Of a stretch of DNA of 18,810 nucleotides, positions 7,072 through 15,629 are shown one piece after another; the first letter of the stretch is position 1, and the number at the start of each line of letters is the position of its first letter. The stretch lies in contig CAMLRB010000046.1 in assembly GCA_946482295.1 (NCBI GenBank), positions 1 through 18,810 of the forward strand, read 5' to 3'. The position numbers and the translations under genes are program-made. The notes under the pieces were generated by a model, which worked only from the letters and a program-made list of their open reading frames with translations, ran no database searches and was not told the origin of the DNA. The DNA is from an uncultured Bacteriovorax sp. (GTDB lineage: Bacteria > Bdellovibrionota > Bacteriovoracia > Bacteriovoracales > Bacteriovoracaceae).

Positions 7072-10000
7072 TTAATTTCCGCAAGAAATGATTGTAAAAT
7101 CCGTGCTTGGCTTTCCAGCGAAGCTAGGCGGCAAGCAGTAGGCGTGGTTGTTTAATTTGAGACCTGAATTGAAAAGTCCAATGAGACCGTTTACTGAATC
7201 TTCGGCGGCCCCTTCAATAAAACGATAAAGTTTTTCATCATCAGCGCGTCCAGGAATTTTTAGCAATGTCACGAGTGTACCAAAACCTACAACTCCGGAA
7301 GCACACATTTGTTTTTGACACGCAAGTTGAGCGACATAGTACGGATCTTTCACATATCCGTTAGCATCAAAGAGAGTGATGCTTAGTTTTTTACCTTCAC
7401 TCGAAACATATTTATTTGTGTAAACACTAATATCGACAAAATCGAGGAGAGCACATTTATTAGTTTTTCCGTTGATAAACCCTGAACAGCAGTGATCGGG
7501 ATTAGCTCCCACACTCATATCAGTACCAGCTGGTAAACATCCGCGAACTTCATCAGGTTTGAAAATCATTTTCATGGCCTTCCAGTTCGTATTATCACCA
7601 GCAGACAGATATTCATTAGTTCCATCTGTATATTCTGCGTGAGGAGGGACTGTCTCAAATAAACGTGGAGGTGCCTGGTAATTGGCCGCAGGCGATGTTA
7701 AATGACCTGGATAGGCCATATTCTGATTCTCAGGAACAGAACGACATGAAAGCTCGCGGTCAGTTGTTCCTTCGTAATAAGCTTCTTCAGGCATTGCAAT
7801 TTGAGGAATACCCATCAATTCAAGTTTTCCAAGGTAATCAAAAATTCCTTTGGCCTTAGAACTTGATGGAAGAGTTTGAGTGACACGACAGTTAGGATCA
7901 TCTGGTTCCATATCTTTACAAGTGAAATTATTTGCCCCTGGAAGCCAGTTGTAGCACTGGAAAATTTTCGTATCGAATTTTTGGAAACGAGCTGCTTCCC
8001 ACTTTGTTGTTCCTGTTGCAAAACTTCTGACCCAATCTCCAGAACAACTTGTTCTTTCAGCAACAGCAGAGAATGTTTTATATTGATTGGCCAAAGTGGA
8101 AATGTTTTTACAATTCGAAGGAGTATTACACTGATCTTTTACGGCAGCACTTAATTCAGGGTAGTTTAGTGAATCTGTTTGCATATCTTTGTAAACTGTC
8201 GCGATTCGAGTATATCGATACTGATCATTCAAAGGAATGTCCATTGAAGGAACAGAGCCCGTTTCAATAGGAAGTGAAGGAGTGGAGCTGCCGATTGAAA
8301 TAAGTTTACCAACATCACGACAGCAACGATTGTTTTTTGGATCGTAAGTGGGATCAGTTTTCGCTGTGGCCTGAGAACAAACCAGTTCTTCTTGCCAGAA
8401 CTTCACTTCATACTTGTTGAGTATGCTTTGTACATCTGTATCGTCCGCACTTATCGCCTTGATTTTATCGGCAATTGTTTTTGAAGGGGCACATTCCATA
8501 TCGCTGAAACATGAAGCCCCCGGAGCTCTTAAACAAGTATTTTGTGTATAGCTAATACCTGTCAATGGATCAGTATTGTTTTTAAGAATATTCATACTGA
8601 TTTTTTTAGCTGTAAAAATCGTGTTGAAGATATTGAGTGCGTTTGTTGGAACGGCCTGGGATCCAGCATCTTGCTTCAATGTACTGTTTGCTGCATGCGA
8701 AGCTGTCGCTGATGAAACAACCCAATGATAGTTTTTAGTACTGTCTTGGATCGAGCATGCGGCCAAATAGGTATCGTCTTGGTTTCCGTCTGGAGTCATA
8801 CCAATACCGAGAACTTTATCACCTAACATTCGTGGAAGAGTTGGCGTACGAGAATTTTGAAGGGAAAAAGTATCAGCATCAACATCTTTACCAGGAATAC
8901 ACATAGCAAGTGCTTTATTGGCATTCAAGTTTTTTAATGTTTCAGTGCGAATACCTTCTATGCCATTATAGTTGTATGGTCTACCTGGGACTCGGGCACC
9001 AAATCCAAAAGCATCTACCGTTGAATCAGATTTAACTTTACCAAAACGAACAATTCGATTGTTAAATTTGTTGTTTGGAAGACCAGAGGACGTGAGTGTC
9101 TGGCAGTAATTGTTTGCTGAACAACCATGGAAAACTTTTTCAGTAGTAGCATTGAAAGTGTTAGTGGCCGAAACTGAGTTGTAGTTTGGGGTACACATTG
9201 ATCCGCGGCCACGGTATACACAACGTTTTCCTGGAGAAGAAATATTGAGAATGCTTGTCAATGTGGTCGCATCGGCATTGGCCTCAGGAATTTCTTTTCC
9301 GTTATCATCAAACTTCGGCCAAGATGTTGTGATTTGATTTACAGGCGCACAGGCATAATCCCAACCTAATGTCGTGGCACAATCATTATCTGTTGAACAT
9401 TGGTGATAACGCTGGCATTCAGCACCATCTGAATCAAAATCTCTTGTGACCATCGACGATGAATCTGGATTGAGGCTAGAATTATTGATCGTTACTTCGA
9501 ACGTTGACTCAAGGGCCAGATCACCGAATCGACCGTTAACGGCCAAGAAAAGTTTATTTGTATCAGCTTTAATTCTACGGTTTGTTCCGATTGCAAACCA
9601 TTTTACACCATCAAATGAACCAATGACGGCACCGTAATCAAATCCATACCAGTCATGTTGATATCCGTTGGCATAAGCAAAGTGTTGAGCGCGCATACGA
9701 CCTAGACGTTGATCCTTTTGTTCATTTTCTGGATTGTGTGTCCATGGAATCATTGTCGCAGGAACGAGACAAGCGCGACCGAAAGCAAATTCGCTTGAAC
9801 GTATGCTCGAACCATTCGTGGTATTTGTTTGAGAGCGTAGAGGTGTTAAACCTCCACCATACTCTGAATAAGGATAAAGTTTTGTGAGATTTGAGTAATA
9901 ATCATTTCCACACTGAATACAATTAGAGTATGTCCCACGATCAACAAAAATGTCGTAAGTAATTCCTTTCTTAACGATAACTTCTTTTGCTGGTTTTGCG

Positions 10001-12099
10001 TTATTAGCGCCATAAACGAGAGAGCCATAAATTTCATTGAAACCAATATAGTAGTTCGTTGAACTGTTGGTTGTATCAGGTGGAGAGTTGATGTCCGGTA
10101 AATTGTTTGGATTGAGAAGATTATCTTTACGATAACTAAACGGTATACCGCCTTCTTGTGGAAGACTACTTGATGTCACCGCAGATTGCGAGACACCATT
10201 TGAATCAAAGAGTCTTACCGGAACCGTTTTAGAACTTAGATAAACTTTTTGAGTTTGAGGCGGTTCAGGAAGATTCGGTTCTGGATAAACGCAGGCAAAA
10301 TCTATAATTTGATTTAATGAATTTTTAATTGGCGTTAGTGTACAGTTGATATCATTACAACCGCACAGAGTTTTAATTTCATTTAAGGCCGCCATCTTAG
10401 AAGGCATTAATGCAGTCGGCGCGACTGTTGAAAAATAAGTAATTTTTACTTTTTGATCTTTAAATACTTTAAGAGTGTTGGCCGGAAGAAATTGAATATA
10501 GTTTGGACTTCCATAAACGAGCTCCCAATCACTTCCTTCACGTTGAACGATACCATCAACTTCAACAGTGATTGTACGGGATGTACTTGCATAAGCTGGT
10601 AGTTTAAATCGATTAGAATCAGGATAGTGGTCTGTTACACGCCCACGACGATTGAGTTCAATAGTATCGCCACTGTTGTCCTGACCTTGAATATAATACT
10701 TCTCACATTTTGCGAGTGATGTATTTATTGGTGTACAACTCGCATCCGTTTTGTAGCGAATGACGAGGTCTTTAGAGACAGCATTTGCCGGCAGTGGTGA
10801 TTTCAATTCAATGGTAGCACCACTTGCTAAATCGTCGTTGTGAATACCTGTTATGCGTACTTTTGAATCGAGTTCGTCATAAATCATTTGAGAGAGAACG
10901 GCTTCGCTTTTCTGAGCATAATTGAAGAGAATAACTTCACCATAACTAACTTCTTCTACGGCAACGAGGGTGTTGACTGAAACTGGAAGGTGAGTGAAAG
11001 TTTCACTAAAACTTCTGTCATCTATACCAGAGCTGTAAGGAACACCGGCCTGCGCATTTGGAATTGTTTTAGTACACACTCCATACTCACCCTCGATTTT
11101 TGAAGTACAGTTATAGAGATCCTTCAACTTCTGCATTCTCTTTCCAGCTTCAATGTTTGGATCAACTGGCGTCGTTGGATTTGTAGGAGTATTTGTAGGT
11201 TGTGAACATATGAAATAGTAGTTTGGATAATTATAAATGTTTGATGGATTGTTGAGAATATCGGCCAGGGCCTGAGCATAGTCAGGAGAAGCAGTGTCAA
11301 CACCAGGTTTAAGAGCAAGATCCTTCACACATTGACCAAGACTACAACAATCATATCCTTGAGCTTTACATTGAGAAGATTCCGTACAATTGAGTCCTGA
11401 TGATCCGCCAGTCGATGTTTGATTACTAAGCGAAAAACTAAGTGAAGTCGTTCCTACTTGATTAATGGCCGCTCCACTTGCTGTATAGAGTTGTAACTTT
11501 TCACTATTGTAAGTGACTAAACACGAACCAGGCGTTGTACAAAGTTCAGCGAATTTATATTTGGGAACAAGTGTAGGGTATGCTGAAAAAAGAGAATTGA
11601 TGAGTCCAGTCTTCTGACAGAAGCTTGAGTTAACAGCTGAGTCCGATGGAGTGAGATAGTAATAATATTCTAATGTTTGTTTCGAAATATTGTAGACCGA
11701 TTTAGGTATGGCAGCGAGAAGAATAATTTTGTTAACTGTTGCATGTGTAAAGCGGGCAGATAAGCAAGCGACAGTCTGAGTACCAGTTGTTCTGATGTAT
11801 GAATCAACATCTTTCCCGCGAAAGTAAAGTGAGTCTGCAAAGCTTAGATCCACATTGGCAATTGTTGAATAAACTGTAGAGCCGTTTTGAATGAAGTTTG
11901 CTCCACTTGAAAAATCAGGAACAGTTGTAGGGCCCTTTGGTGTATCGGCCGTGCTTGCGCTTTTAACGACAGCGCGAGTTGATTTTGGAGATTGAACACA
12001 TGAGATGACTAAAAGTAATACGACAAAAACACTGAAGAGTGTTTTTATGAAACCAAAAAATGTATTGCCCATCTTTAGAGGGCCTGACGACGAGTTCAT
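7072..12099 (-). CDS. Giant cysteine-rich modular lipoprotein with LecA-like lectin domain
   Basis: I chose the ATG at 12099 (1675 aa) because GAGAG precedes it by 5 nt; starts at 12132 and 12072 are in frame. A hydrophobic signal (about 20-33) ends in VISC, so Cys34 is the likely lipidated residue. I count 52 further cysteines. Recurrent modules pair a Cys run with a CC dipeptide: 238-257 (CKAQGYDCCSLGQC), 1189-1260 and 1521-1549; a related run without CC lies at 895-917. A Thr/Pro linker (about 300-314) follows the first module. Residues about 430-560 look like two beta-sandwich repeats. Residues about 704-873, with VIGSFDGVKWFAIGTNRR then LFLAVNG and STFEVTI, resemble the PA-IL/LecA lectin fold. 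The protein probably sits on the outer membrane and binds a ligand or surface. Its function is unknown; uppP follows after 22 nt. Confidence 0.88.
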   Translation of the reverse strand: MNSSSGPLKMGNTFFGFIKTLFSVFVVLLLVISCVQSPKSTRAVVKSASTADTPKGPTTVPDFSSGANFIQNGSTVYSTIANVDLSFADSLYFRGKDVDSYIRTTGTQTVACLSARFTHATVNKIILLAAIPKSVYNISKQTLEYYYYLTPSDSAVNSSFCQKTGLINSLFSAYPTLVPKYKFAELCTTPGSCLVTYNSEKLQLYTASGAAINQVGTTSLSFSLSNQTSTGGSSGLNCTESSQCKAQGYDCCSLGQCVKDLALKPGVDTASPDYAQALADILNNPSNIYNYPNYYFICSQPTNTPTNPTTPVDPNIEAGKRMQKLKDLYNCTSKIEGEYGVCTKTIPNAQAGVPYSSGIDDRSFSETFTHLPVSVNTLVAVEEVSYGEVILFNYAQKSEAVLSQMIYDELDSKVRITGIHNDDLASGATIELKSPLPANAVSKDLVIRYKTDASCTPINTSLAKCEKYYIQGQDNSGDTIELNRRGRVTDHYPDSNRFKLPAYASTSRTITVEVDGIVQREGSDWELVYGSPNYIQFLPANTLKVFKDQKVKITYFSTVAPTALMPSKMAALNEIKTLCGCNDINCTLTPIKNSLNQIIDFACVYPEPNLPEPPQTQKVYLSSKTVPVRLFDSNGVSQSAVTSSSLPQEGGIPFSYRKDNLLNPNNLPDINSPPDTTNSSTNYYIGFNEIYGSLVYGANNAKPAKEVIVKKGITYDIFVDRGTYSNCIQCGNDYYSNLTKLYPYSEYGGGLTPLRSQTNTTNGSSIRSSEFAFGRACLVPATMIPWTHNPENEQKDQRLGRMRAQHFAYANGYQHDWYGFDYGAVIGSFDGVKWFAIGTNRRIKADTNKLFLAVNGRFGDLALESTFEVTINNSSLNPDSSSMVTRDFDSDGAECQRYHQCSTDNDCATTLGWDYACAPVNQITTSWPKFDDNGKEIPEANADATTLTSILNISSPGKRCVYRGRGSMCTPNYNSVSATNTFNATTEKVFHGCSANNYCQTLTSSGLPNNKFNNRIVRFGKVKSDSTVDAFGFGARVPGRPYNYNGIEGIRTETLKNLNANKALAMCIPGKDVDADTFSLQNSRTPTLPRMLGDKVLGIGMTPDGNQDDTYLAACSIQDSTKNYHWVVSSATASHAANSTLKQDAGSQAVPTNALNIFNTIFTAKKISMNILKNNTDPLTGISYTQNTCLRAPGASCFSDMECAPSKTIADKIKAISADDTDVQSILNKYEVKFWQEELVCSQATAKTDPTYDPKNNRCCRDVGKLISIGSSTPSLPIETGSVPSMDIPLNDQYRYTRIATVYKDMQTDSLNYPELSAAVKDQCNTPSNCKNISTLANQYKTFSAVAERTSCSGDWVRSFATGTTKWEAARFQKFDTKIFQCYNWLPGANNFTCKDMEPDDPNCRVTQTLPSSSKAKGIFDYLGKLELMGIPQIAMPEEAYYEGTTDRELSCRSVPENQNMAYPGHLTSPAANYQAPPRLFETVPPHAEYTDGTNEYLSAGDNTNWKAMKMIFKPDEVRGCLPAGTDMSVGANPDHCCSGFINGKTNKCALLDFVDISVYTNKYVSSEGKKLSITLFDANGYVKDPYYVAQLACQKQMCASGVVGFGTLVTLLKIPGRADDEKLYRFIEGAAEDSVNGLIGLFNSGLKLNNHAYCLPPSFAGKPSTDFTIISCGN

Positions 12100-12168
12100 C
12101 AATTCTCTCATCGGAATGAGGATGTTAATCATTGATATTATTTTAGTTCTGGAAAGACCTGCCGGTTT

Positions 12169-12198
12169 TTAATAAGTAGAGAGAGTTTTAATAATCAA
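12169..12198 (-). promoter_or_regulatory. Candidate promoter for the giant lipoprotein gene
   Basis: On the minus strand TTGATT (12198-12193) and TATTAA (12174-12169) are spaced by 18 nt, an acceptable sigma-70-type arrangement. Transcription would begin near 12162, leaving a leader of roughly 60 nt before the ATG at 12099. The matches are moderate. A perfect TATAAT further upstream (12347-12342) lacks a good -35. Confidence 0.3.
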
Positions 12199-12204
12199 AG
12201 CTTA

Positions 12205-12241
12205 GCGCCTTCAAAAGAGGTCTTGAATTGATTGAAAGCGC
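12205..12241 (-). other. 10-bp inverted repeat, half of a possible bistable RNA
   Basis: On the minus strand GCGCTTTCAA pairs with TTGAAGGCGC over a 17-nt loop, ten pairs including one U-G wobble. On the plus strand the wobble becomes a C/A mismatch. Its upstream arm shares three bases with the neighbouring hairpin at 12239-12256, so the two cannot form fully at once. Confidence 0.4.
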
Positions 12242-12256
12242 CTCCAAATCGAGGCG
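12239..12256 (-). other. GC-rich hairpin CGCCTC/GAGGCG
   Basis: A perfect 6-bp GC-rich stem encloses a 6-nt loop (GATTTG on the minus strand). It stands out in an AT-rich gap. No U-tract follows on either strand, so it is not a standard terminator. It competes with the inverted repeat at 12205-12241. Confidence 0.45.
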
Positions 12257-12318
12257 ACTCAGCATTGAAGAGTTACGTGTTTATCATCATTCTCATTTAA
12301 GAAATGTATTTGAAGTTC

Positions 12319-12348
12319 TTGAAAAATCATTCGCAAACACAATTATAG
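12319..12348 (+). promoter_or_regulatory. Candidate promoter for the small secreted protein gene
   Basis: TTGAAA (12319-12324) lies 18 nt before TTATAG (12343-12348), or 19 nt before TATAGA (12344-12349). It is about 85 nt upstream of the ATG at 12434. The spacing is slightly long, so this is tentative. Confidence 0.3.
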
Positions 12349-12433
12349 ACAAAAACACTCAAGGATTTTAATAAGACGACGATAATTCAATAATAGTTGA
12401 GCGCAAGACTCGGTGAAAAACTATTGGAGAGTT

Positions 12434-12706
12434 ATGAAAGTCCTAATACTATTGTCGGCCATTTTGATGAGTTCGCAAGCTTGGACATCAGAATCAAGAA
12501 CGATTGAGCAACTACTCAATGAATCAAAGCTTGAGAAGATTCAGGTAGAGACAATGGTGGAAACGATGGTGAAGAGCGGACGTTTAACTGAAGATCAGGG
12601 AGAAGTGGCCCGCAGAGGAATAGCTAGTGTTCATGAAGAAGATCAAGAAACGATCAAACAAGAATTTCTAAAGAATCTCAAGTCTCACGATGTAGCTAAC
12701 AAATAA
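12434..12706 (+). CDS. Small secreted helical protein of unknown function
   Basis: The frame can be opened at GTG 12413, but GGAGAG sits a few bases before the ATG at 12434, so I choose that start (90 aa). Residues 1-17 (MKVLILLSAILMSSQAW) form a signal peptide with probable cleavage after SQA. The mature part of about 73 residues is charged and alpha-helical in appearance, with a short internal repeat (VETMVETMV) and no Cys. I do not recognise a family. It is transcribed alone, away from the giant lipoprotein, and ends 6 nt from the convergent cinA stop. The strong ribosome binding site and clear signal make a real gene likely. Confidence 0.75.
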   Translation: MKVLILLSAILMSSQAWTSESRTIEQLLNESKLEKIQVETMVETMVKSGRLTEDQGEVARRGIASVHEEDQETIKQEFLKNLKSHDVANK

Positions 12707-12712
12707 TTGAAG

Positions 12713-13978
12713 TTATTCTCGCATCATCTCTAAGAGTGTGAGTAGAGCTTTATCACTAAAACGTTCTTTTAAACGAATTCGATCACCTGGAAATTGATAA
12801 AGCATTGCCCCGCTTTTAGTTGCTGAGGCAAAACCAATGGCCACAGTGCCGACTGGTTTTTCAACACTACCACCATCAGGACCAGCGATGCCTGAAACGG
12901 AAACAGCGTAATCAGTTCCACAAACTTTTCGACAGCCTTCCGCCATTTCTCGAGCAACTTCTACACTGACTGCTCCGAATTGATCGAGAGTTTTTTTCTC
13001 TACACCAAGTTGATTGATTTTGACTGTGTTGTCGTAGCTAACAATACCTCCCCAAAAAACTTTGGAAGAGCCAGGCAGATCCGTCATCTTCGAGGCGCAG
13101 AGACCACCTGTGCATGATTCTGCAAATGAAATTGTTTTTTGTTTTTGAATTCCCATTTCAAGCACCATTTCATTGAGTGCTTTGTTTCCCCATTGCCAAA
13201 CATGTTCTCCAAGTTTGGTGGAATTGATAAGCGCCCGAATGTCTTTTTGCTTTTGATCGTGCTCAGCTTCACTTCCGTGATAGCTCACGATGATATCAAT
13301 TCCGATAGTGTGAGGAAGTGAACTTACTTTTCCAAATTTTTCGAGATCACTCCAAAGTGTCGGACAAAGTTCAAAAAATATTTTTTCTTCTGGGACACCC
13401 TGTGTACGAATCACTGTCTGGTAATTTGTTTTAAATCGGCCTTGAAAGTATTTTTCAATCAGTGGAAGAAAACCTTTATCCGTCATTTCAAAGAATTCTC
13501 TAGGTACTCCTGGCCCAGAGAGAAGGAGTTTTTTTGATTGGGGATCGAAGTAGGCAAGTCCAGGTGCCAGGCCTTTTGGATTTGGAACAGCTAAAAAATC
13601 TTCCGGAAAATGATGATAGTGATTCATTCCAGGATTCCACGAGCGTCCAAATCGAATGTAATTATCAATGACAATTTGAGCGACATCGCTGCGTTCAATT
13701 AGTTTTTTGCCAAAGAATTCTGCAAATGTATTTTTAGTTTTATCATCAAGAGTTGGTCCAATTCCTCCACTTGTAATCACGATATCTGCAGTTTCTAGCG
13801 CGCGTTTAAGAGCTTCGTTCATTTCGTTTATCTGATCACGAATAAACGAAATAGAAGACAATTCTAGTCCCTTTTTGAAAAGATATTTTGAGAGCCACAC
13901 TCCATTTGCATCTGTCGTTCTTCCATTAAGAATTTCATCACCAATAACAATCATTGCAACATTCAAAGCTCGTGACAT
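12713..13978 (-). CDS. cinA: CinA-family protein: MoaB/MogA-like domain plus PncC nicotinamide-nucleotide amidase domain
   Basis: The 421-aa product has the full two-domain CinA layout. The N-terminal MoaB/MogA-like domain shows GDEILNGRTTDANGVWLS (13-30) and TSGGIGPTLDD (69-79). A linker domain follows, with LSGPGVPREF near 153. The C-terminal PncC domain has SFAESCTGGL (284-293) and SGIAGPDGG (362-370). In the family the C-terminal domain deamidates nicotinamide mononucleotide to nicotinate mononucleotide in pyridine-nucleotide salvage. The N-terminal domain has been linked to ADP-ribose pyrophosphatase activity, and in some species cinA lies with recA and competence genes. No recA is in this window. 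AGGAG lies 7 nt before the ATG. It appears to be a single-gene unit divergent from the flavoprotein operon. Confidence 0.95.
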   Translation of the reverse strand: MSRALNVAMIVIGDEILNGRTTDANGVWLSKYLFKKGLELSSISFIRDQINEMNEALKRALETADIVITSGGIGPTLDDKTKNTFAEFFGKKLIERSDVAQIVIDNYIRFGRSWNPGMNHYHHFPEDFLAVPNPKGLAPGLAYFDPQSKKLLLSGPGVPREFFEMTDKGFLPLIEKYFQGRFKTNYQTVIRTQGVPEEKIFFELCPTLWSDLEKFGKVSSLPHTIGIDIIVSYHGSEAEHDQKQKDIRALINSTKLGEHVWQWGNKALNEMVLEMGIQKQKTISFAESCTGGLCASKMTDLPGSSKVFWGGIVSYDNTVKINQLGVEKKTLDQFGAVSVEVAREMAEGCRKVCGTDYAVSVSGIAGPDGGSVEKPVGTVAIGFASATKSGAMLYQFPGDRIRLKERFSDKALLTLLEMMRE

Positions 13979-14069
13979 TTGGATTCTCCTTCAACTTAGG
14001 CTACCCATTTTGGCATAAATTGAGTAAACTAGCATAGGATATTTCCCCAACACTCATTGAGACAACGGC

Positions 14070-15629
14070 ATGACAAAAAAAATTCAATTCACCCTGGATT
14101 ACAACCAGGATGTTGAACACTATCTTGAAAAAAATCATGCTGGTTATGAAGATTATCGCATTCTCAACCAAGCTCTCGATGCAAGAGGTGCCAGTCGTGG
14201 AAAAGTTCCGCGTTACACTTACAATGTCGAGCTTCGACAAAGTGGTGAGCGTTTCGATGCCGTTCAAGAAACATTCAAAGATCTAGGAGAGTTTAAAGCT
14301 CGACCAATTATCATTGGCGCAGGACCAGCTGGACTCTTTTGCGCTTTACGCCTGGCCGACTATGGAGTGCCTTCGCTTGTGATTGAACGCGGAGACCGCG
14401 CACATCGCCGAATGCTTCACATCTCAAAATTTTGGCGCTACGGAGAATTCAATCCGGAGAATAATGTTTGCTATGGAGAGGGTGGTGCCGGACTTTTCTC
14501 AGACGGTAAACTCATCACTCGAATCAAATCTTCCTTCGTTCAGTATGTCATGAATCGTTTTGTGGATTTTGGTGCGCCTCCAGAAACAGCGTATATTTCC
14601 AACCCCCATCTGGGCTCAAATAAAATTCGAGCGCTCATCAATCAGATGACAGATTATCTACGCAGTAAGAAATGCGAGGTTCTCTATAACACGAGAGTTG
14701 ATCGACTTCTCTTCGATGGACAAAAAGTTGTGGGAGTTGAACTCTCAGATGGACAGAAACTCTTTTCACCTTACGTTGTTCTTGCGACTGGGCACTCAGC
14801 GAGTGAAATGTATCATCATCTCGAAGACAACAAAGTTGAGATGAAACAAAAAGATTTTGCTGTTGGTGTACGTATCGAGCATCCTCGTGAACTCATTGAC
14901 GAAATTCAATACGGAAAGTTTAGAGGGCTTGAGCTTGGGGCCGCTCGCTACCGTTTAAGTTACGAAGATCCAAATTCTAAAAAAGGAACCTACAGCTTTT
15001 GTATGTGTCCAGGTGGATATGTTCTTTCTTCGGGAACTGAGGCCAATGGAATTGTTGTTAATGGAATGAGTAACTATGCTCGCAACTCGCGCTGGTCGAA
15101 TGCCGCTCTCGTTGTCTCTGTGCGTGCAGGCGTTGATTACCCTGCGGATCGTTTATTAGCTGGACTTGATTTTCAACATGCCATTGAACAAAAGGCCTAT
15201 CAACATTCAAAAATGCGGGCCACTGGCCGAGAACTACCCACGCAAACGCTCAAAGAGTTCATGGAAAATAGAGTGAACCCTGATGCAACTGGAATTAAAA
15301 CATCGACTCCTTCGGGAATCGTTAAAGCACCATTAAGAGAGATATTGCCAGAATTTGTGACTAAACATTTAGAAACAGCTCTGTTAAAATTCGATGATAA
15401 TTTAAAAGGTTTTGTATCAGACAAAGCGCTTTTAATTGCTCCGGAGACAAGAACTTCTGCTCCGGTGACAATCACCAGACACAAAGAGACGATGGAGTCC
15501 ACAAGTCATCAAGGCCTGTTTCCTTGCGGGGAAGGGGCCGGGCACGCCGGAGGAATTACGAGTGCTGCCGTTGATGGCGTAAAAGTGGCGATGTCTCTTC
15601 TAAAAATTGAAAAAGGATTTGAACCATGA
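14070..15629 (+). CDS. FAD-dependent dehydrogenase of the COG2509 type
   Basis: The 519-aa protein has a short N-terminal domain (1-76), then a Rossmann FAD-binding motif (IIGAGPAGLF at 81-90) with the ribose-binding Glu106 in LVIERGDR. Next comes the hallmark of this family, YGEGGAGLFSDGKLITR at 135-151. The C-terminus closes with GEGAGHAGGITSAAVDG, which completes the FAD site. There is no signal peptide, so it acts in the cytoplasm. The family is widespread; its substrate is not established. The ATG has only a weak GAGA upstream, and an in-frame TGA just before it rules out an upstream start. It opens a three-gene operon; the next gene overlaps its stop by 4 nt (ATGA). Confidence 0.92.
   Translation: MTKKIQFTLDYNQDVEHYLEKNHAGYEDYRILNQALDARGASRGKVPRYTYNVELRQSGERFDAVQETFKDLGEFKARPIIIGAGPAGLFCALRLADYGVPSLVIERGDRAHRRMLHISKFWRYGEFNPENNVCYGEGGAGLFSDGKLITRIKSSFVQYVMNRFVDFGAPPETAYISNPHLGSNKIRALINQMTDYLRSKKCEVLYNTRVDRLLFDGQKVVGVELSDGQKLFSPYVVLATGHSASEMYHHLEDNKVEMKQKDFAVGVRIEHPRELIDEIQYGKFRGLELGAARYRLSYEDPNSKKGTYSFCMCPGGYVLSSGTEANGIVVNGMSNYARNSRWSNAALVVSVRAGVDYPADRLLAGLDFQHAIEQKAYQHSKMRATGRELPTQTLKEFMENRVNPDATGIKTSTPSGIVKAPLREILPEFVTKHLETALLKFDDNLKGFVSDKALLIAPETRTSAPVTITRHKETMESTSHQGLFPCGEGAGHAGGITSAAVDGVKVAMSLLKIEKGFEP

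Larger units (their letters stand above)
12100..12433. promoter_or_regulatory. Divergent intergenic region between giant lipoprotein and small secreted protein
   Basis: This is the only gene-free stretch above 300 nt. It separates the minus-strand lipoprotein gene from the plus-strand small-protein gene and must contain promoters for both. It contains two overlapping inverted repeats (12205-12256) and weak promoter candidates on each strand. If the giant lipoprotein starts at 12132 instead, 33 nt of this become coding. I see no small ORF with a ribosome binding site and no RNA gene family that I recognise. Confidence 0.6.

Noticed and set aside
7665..11318. Short frames on both strands inside the giant lipoprotein gene
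   Set aside because: The 1675-aa frame is uninterrupted and has a lipoprotein signal, cysteine modules and beta domains; the short frames have no supporting start sites.
12413..12433. GTG start for the small secreted protein
   Set aside because: No Shine-Dalgarno precedes it, while GGAGAG precedes the ATG at 12434.
14001..14267. 88-codon minus-strand frame covering the cinA/flavoprotein gap
   Set aside because: It is mostly antisense to the start of the COG2509 gene and has no ribosome binding site or known domain.
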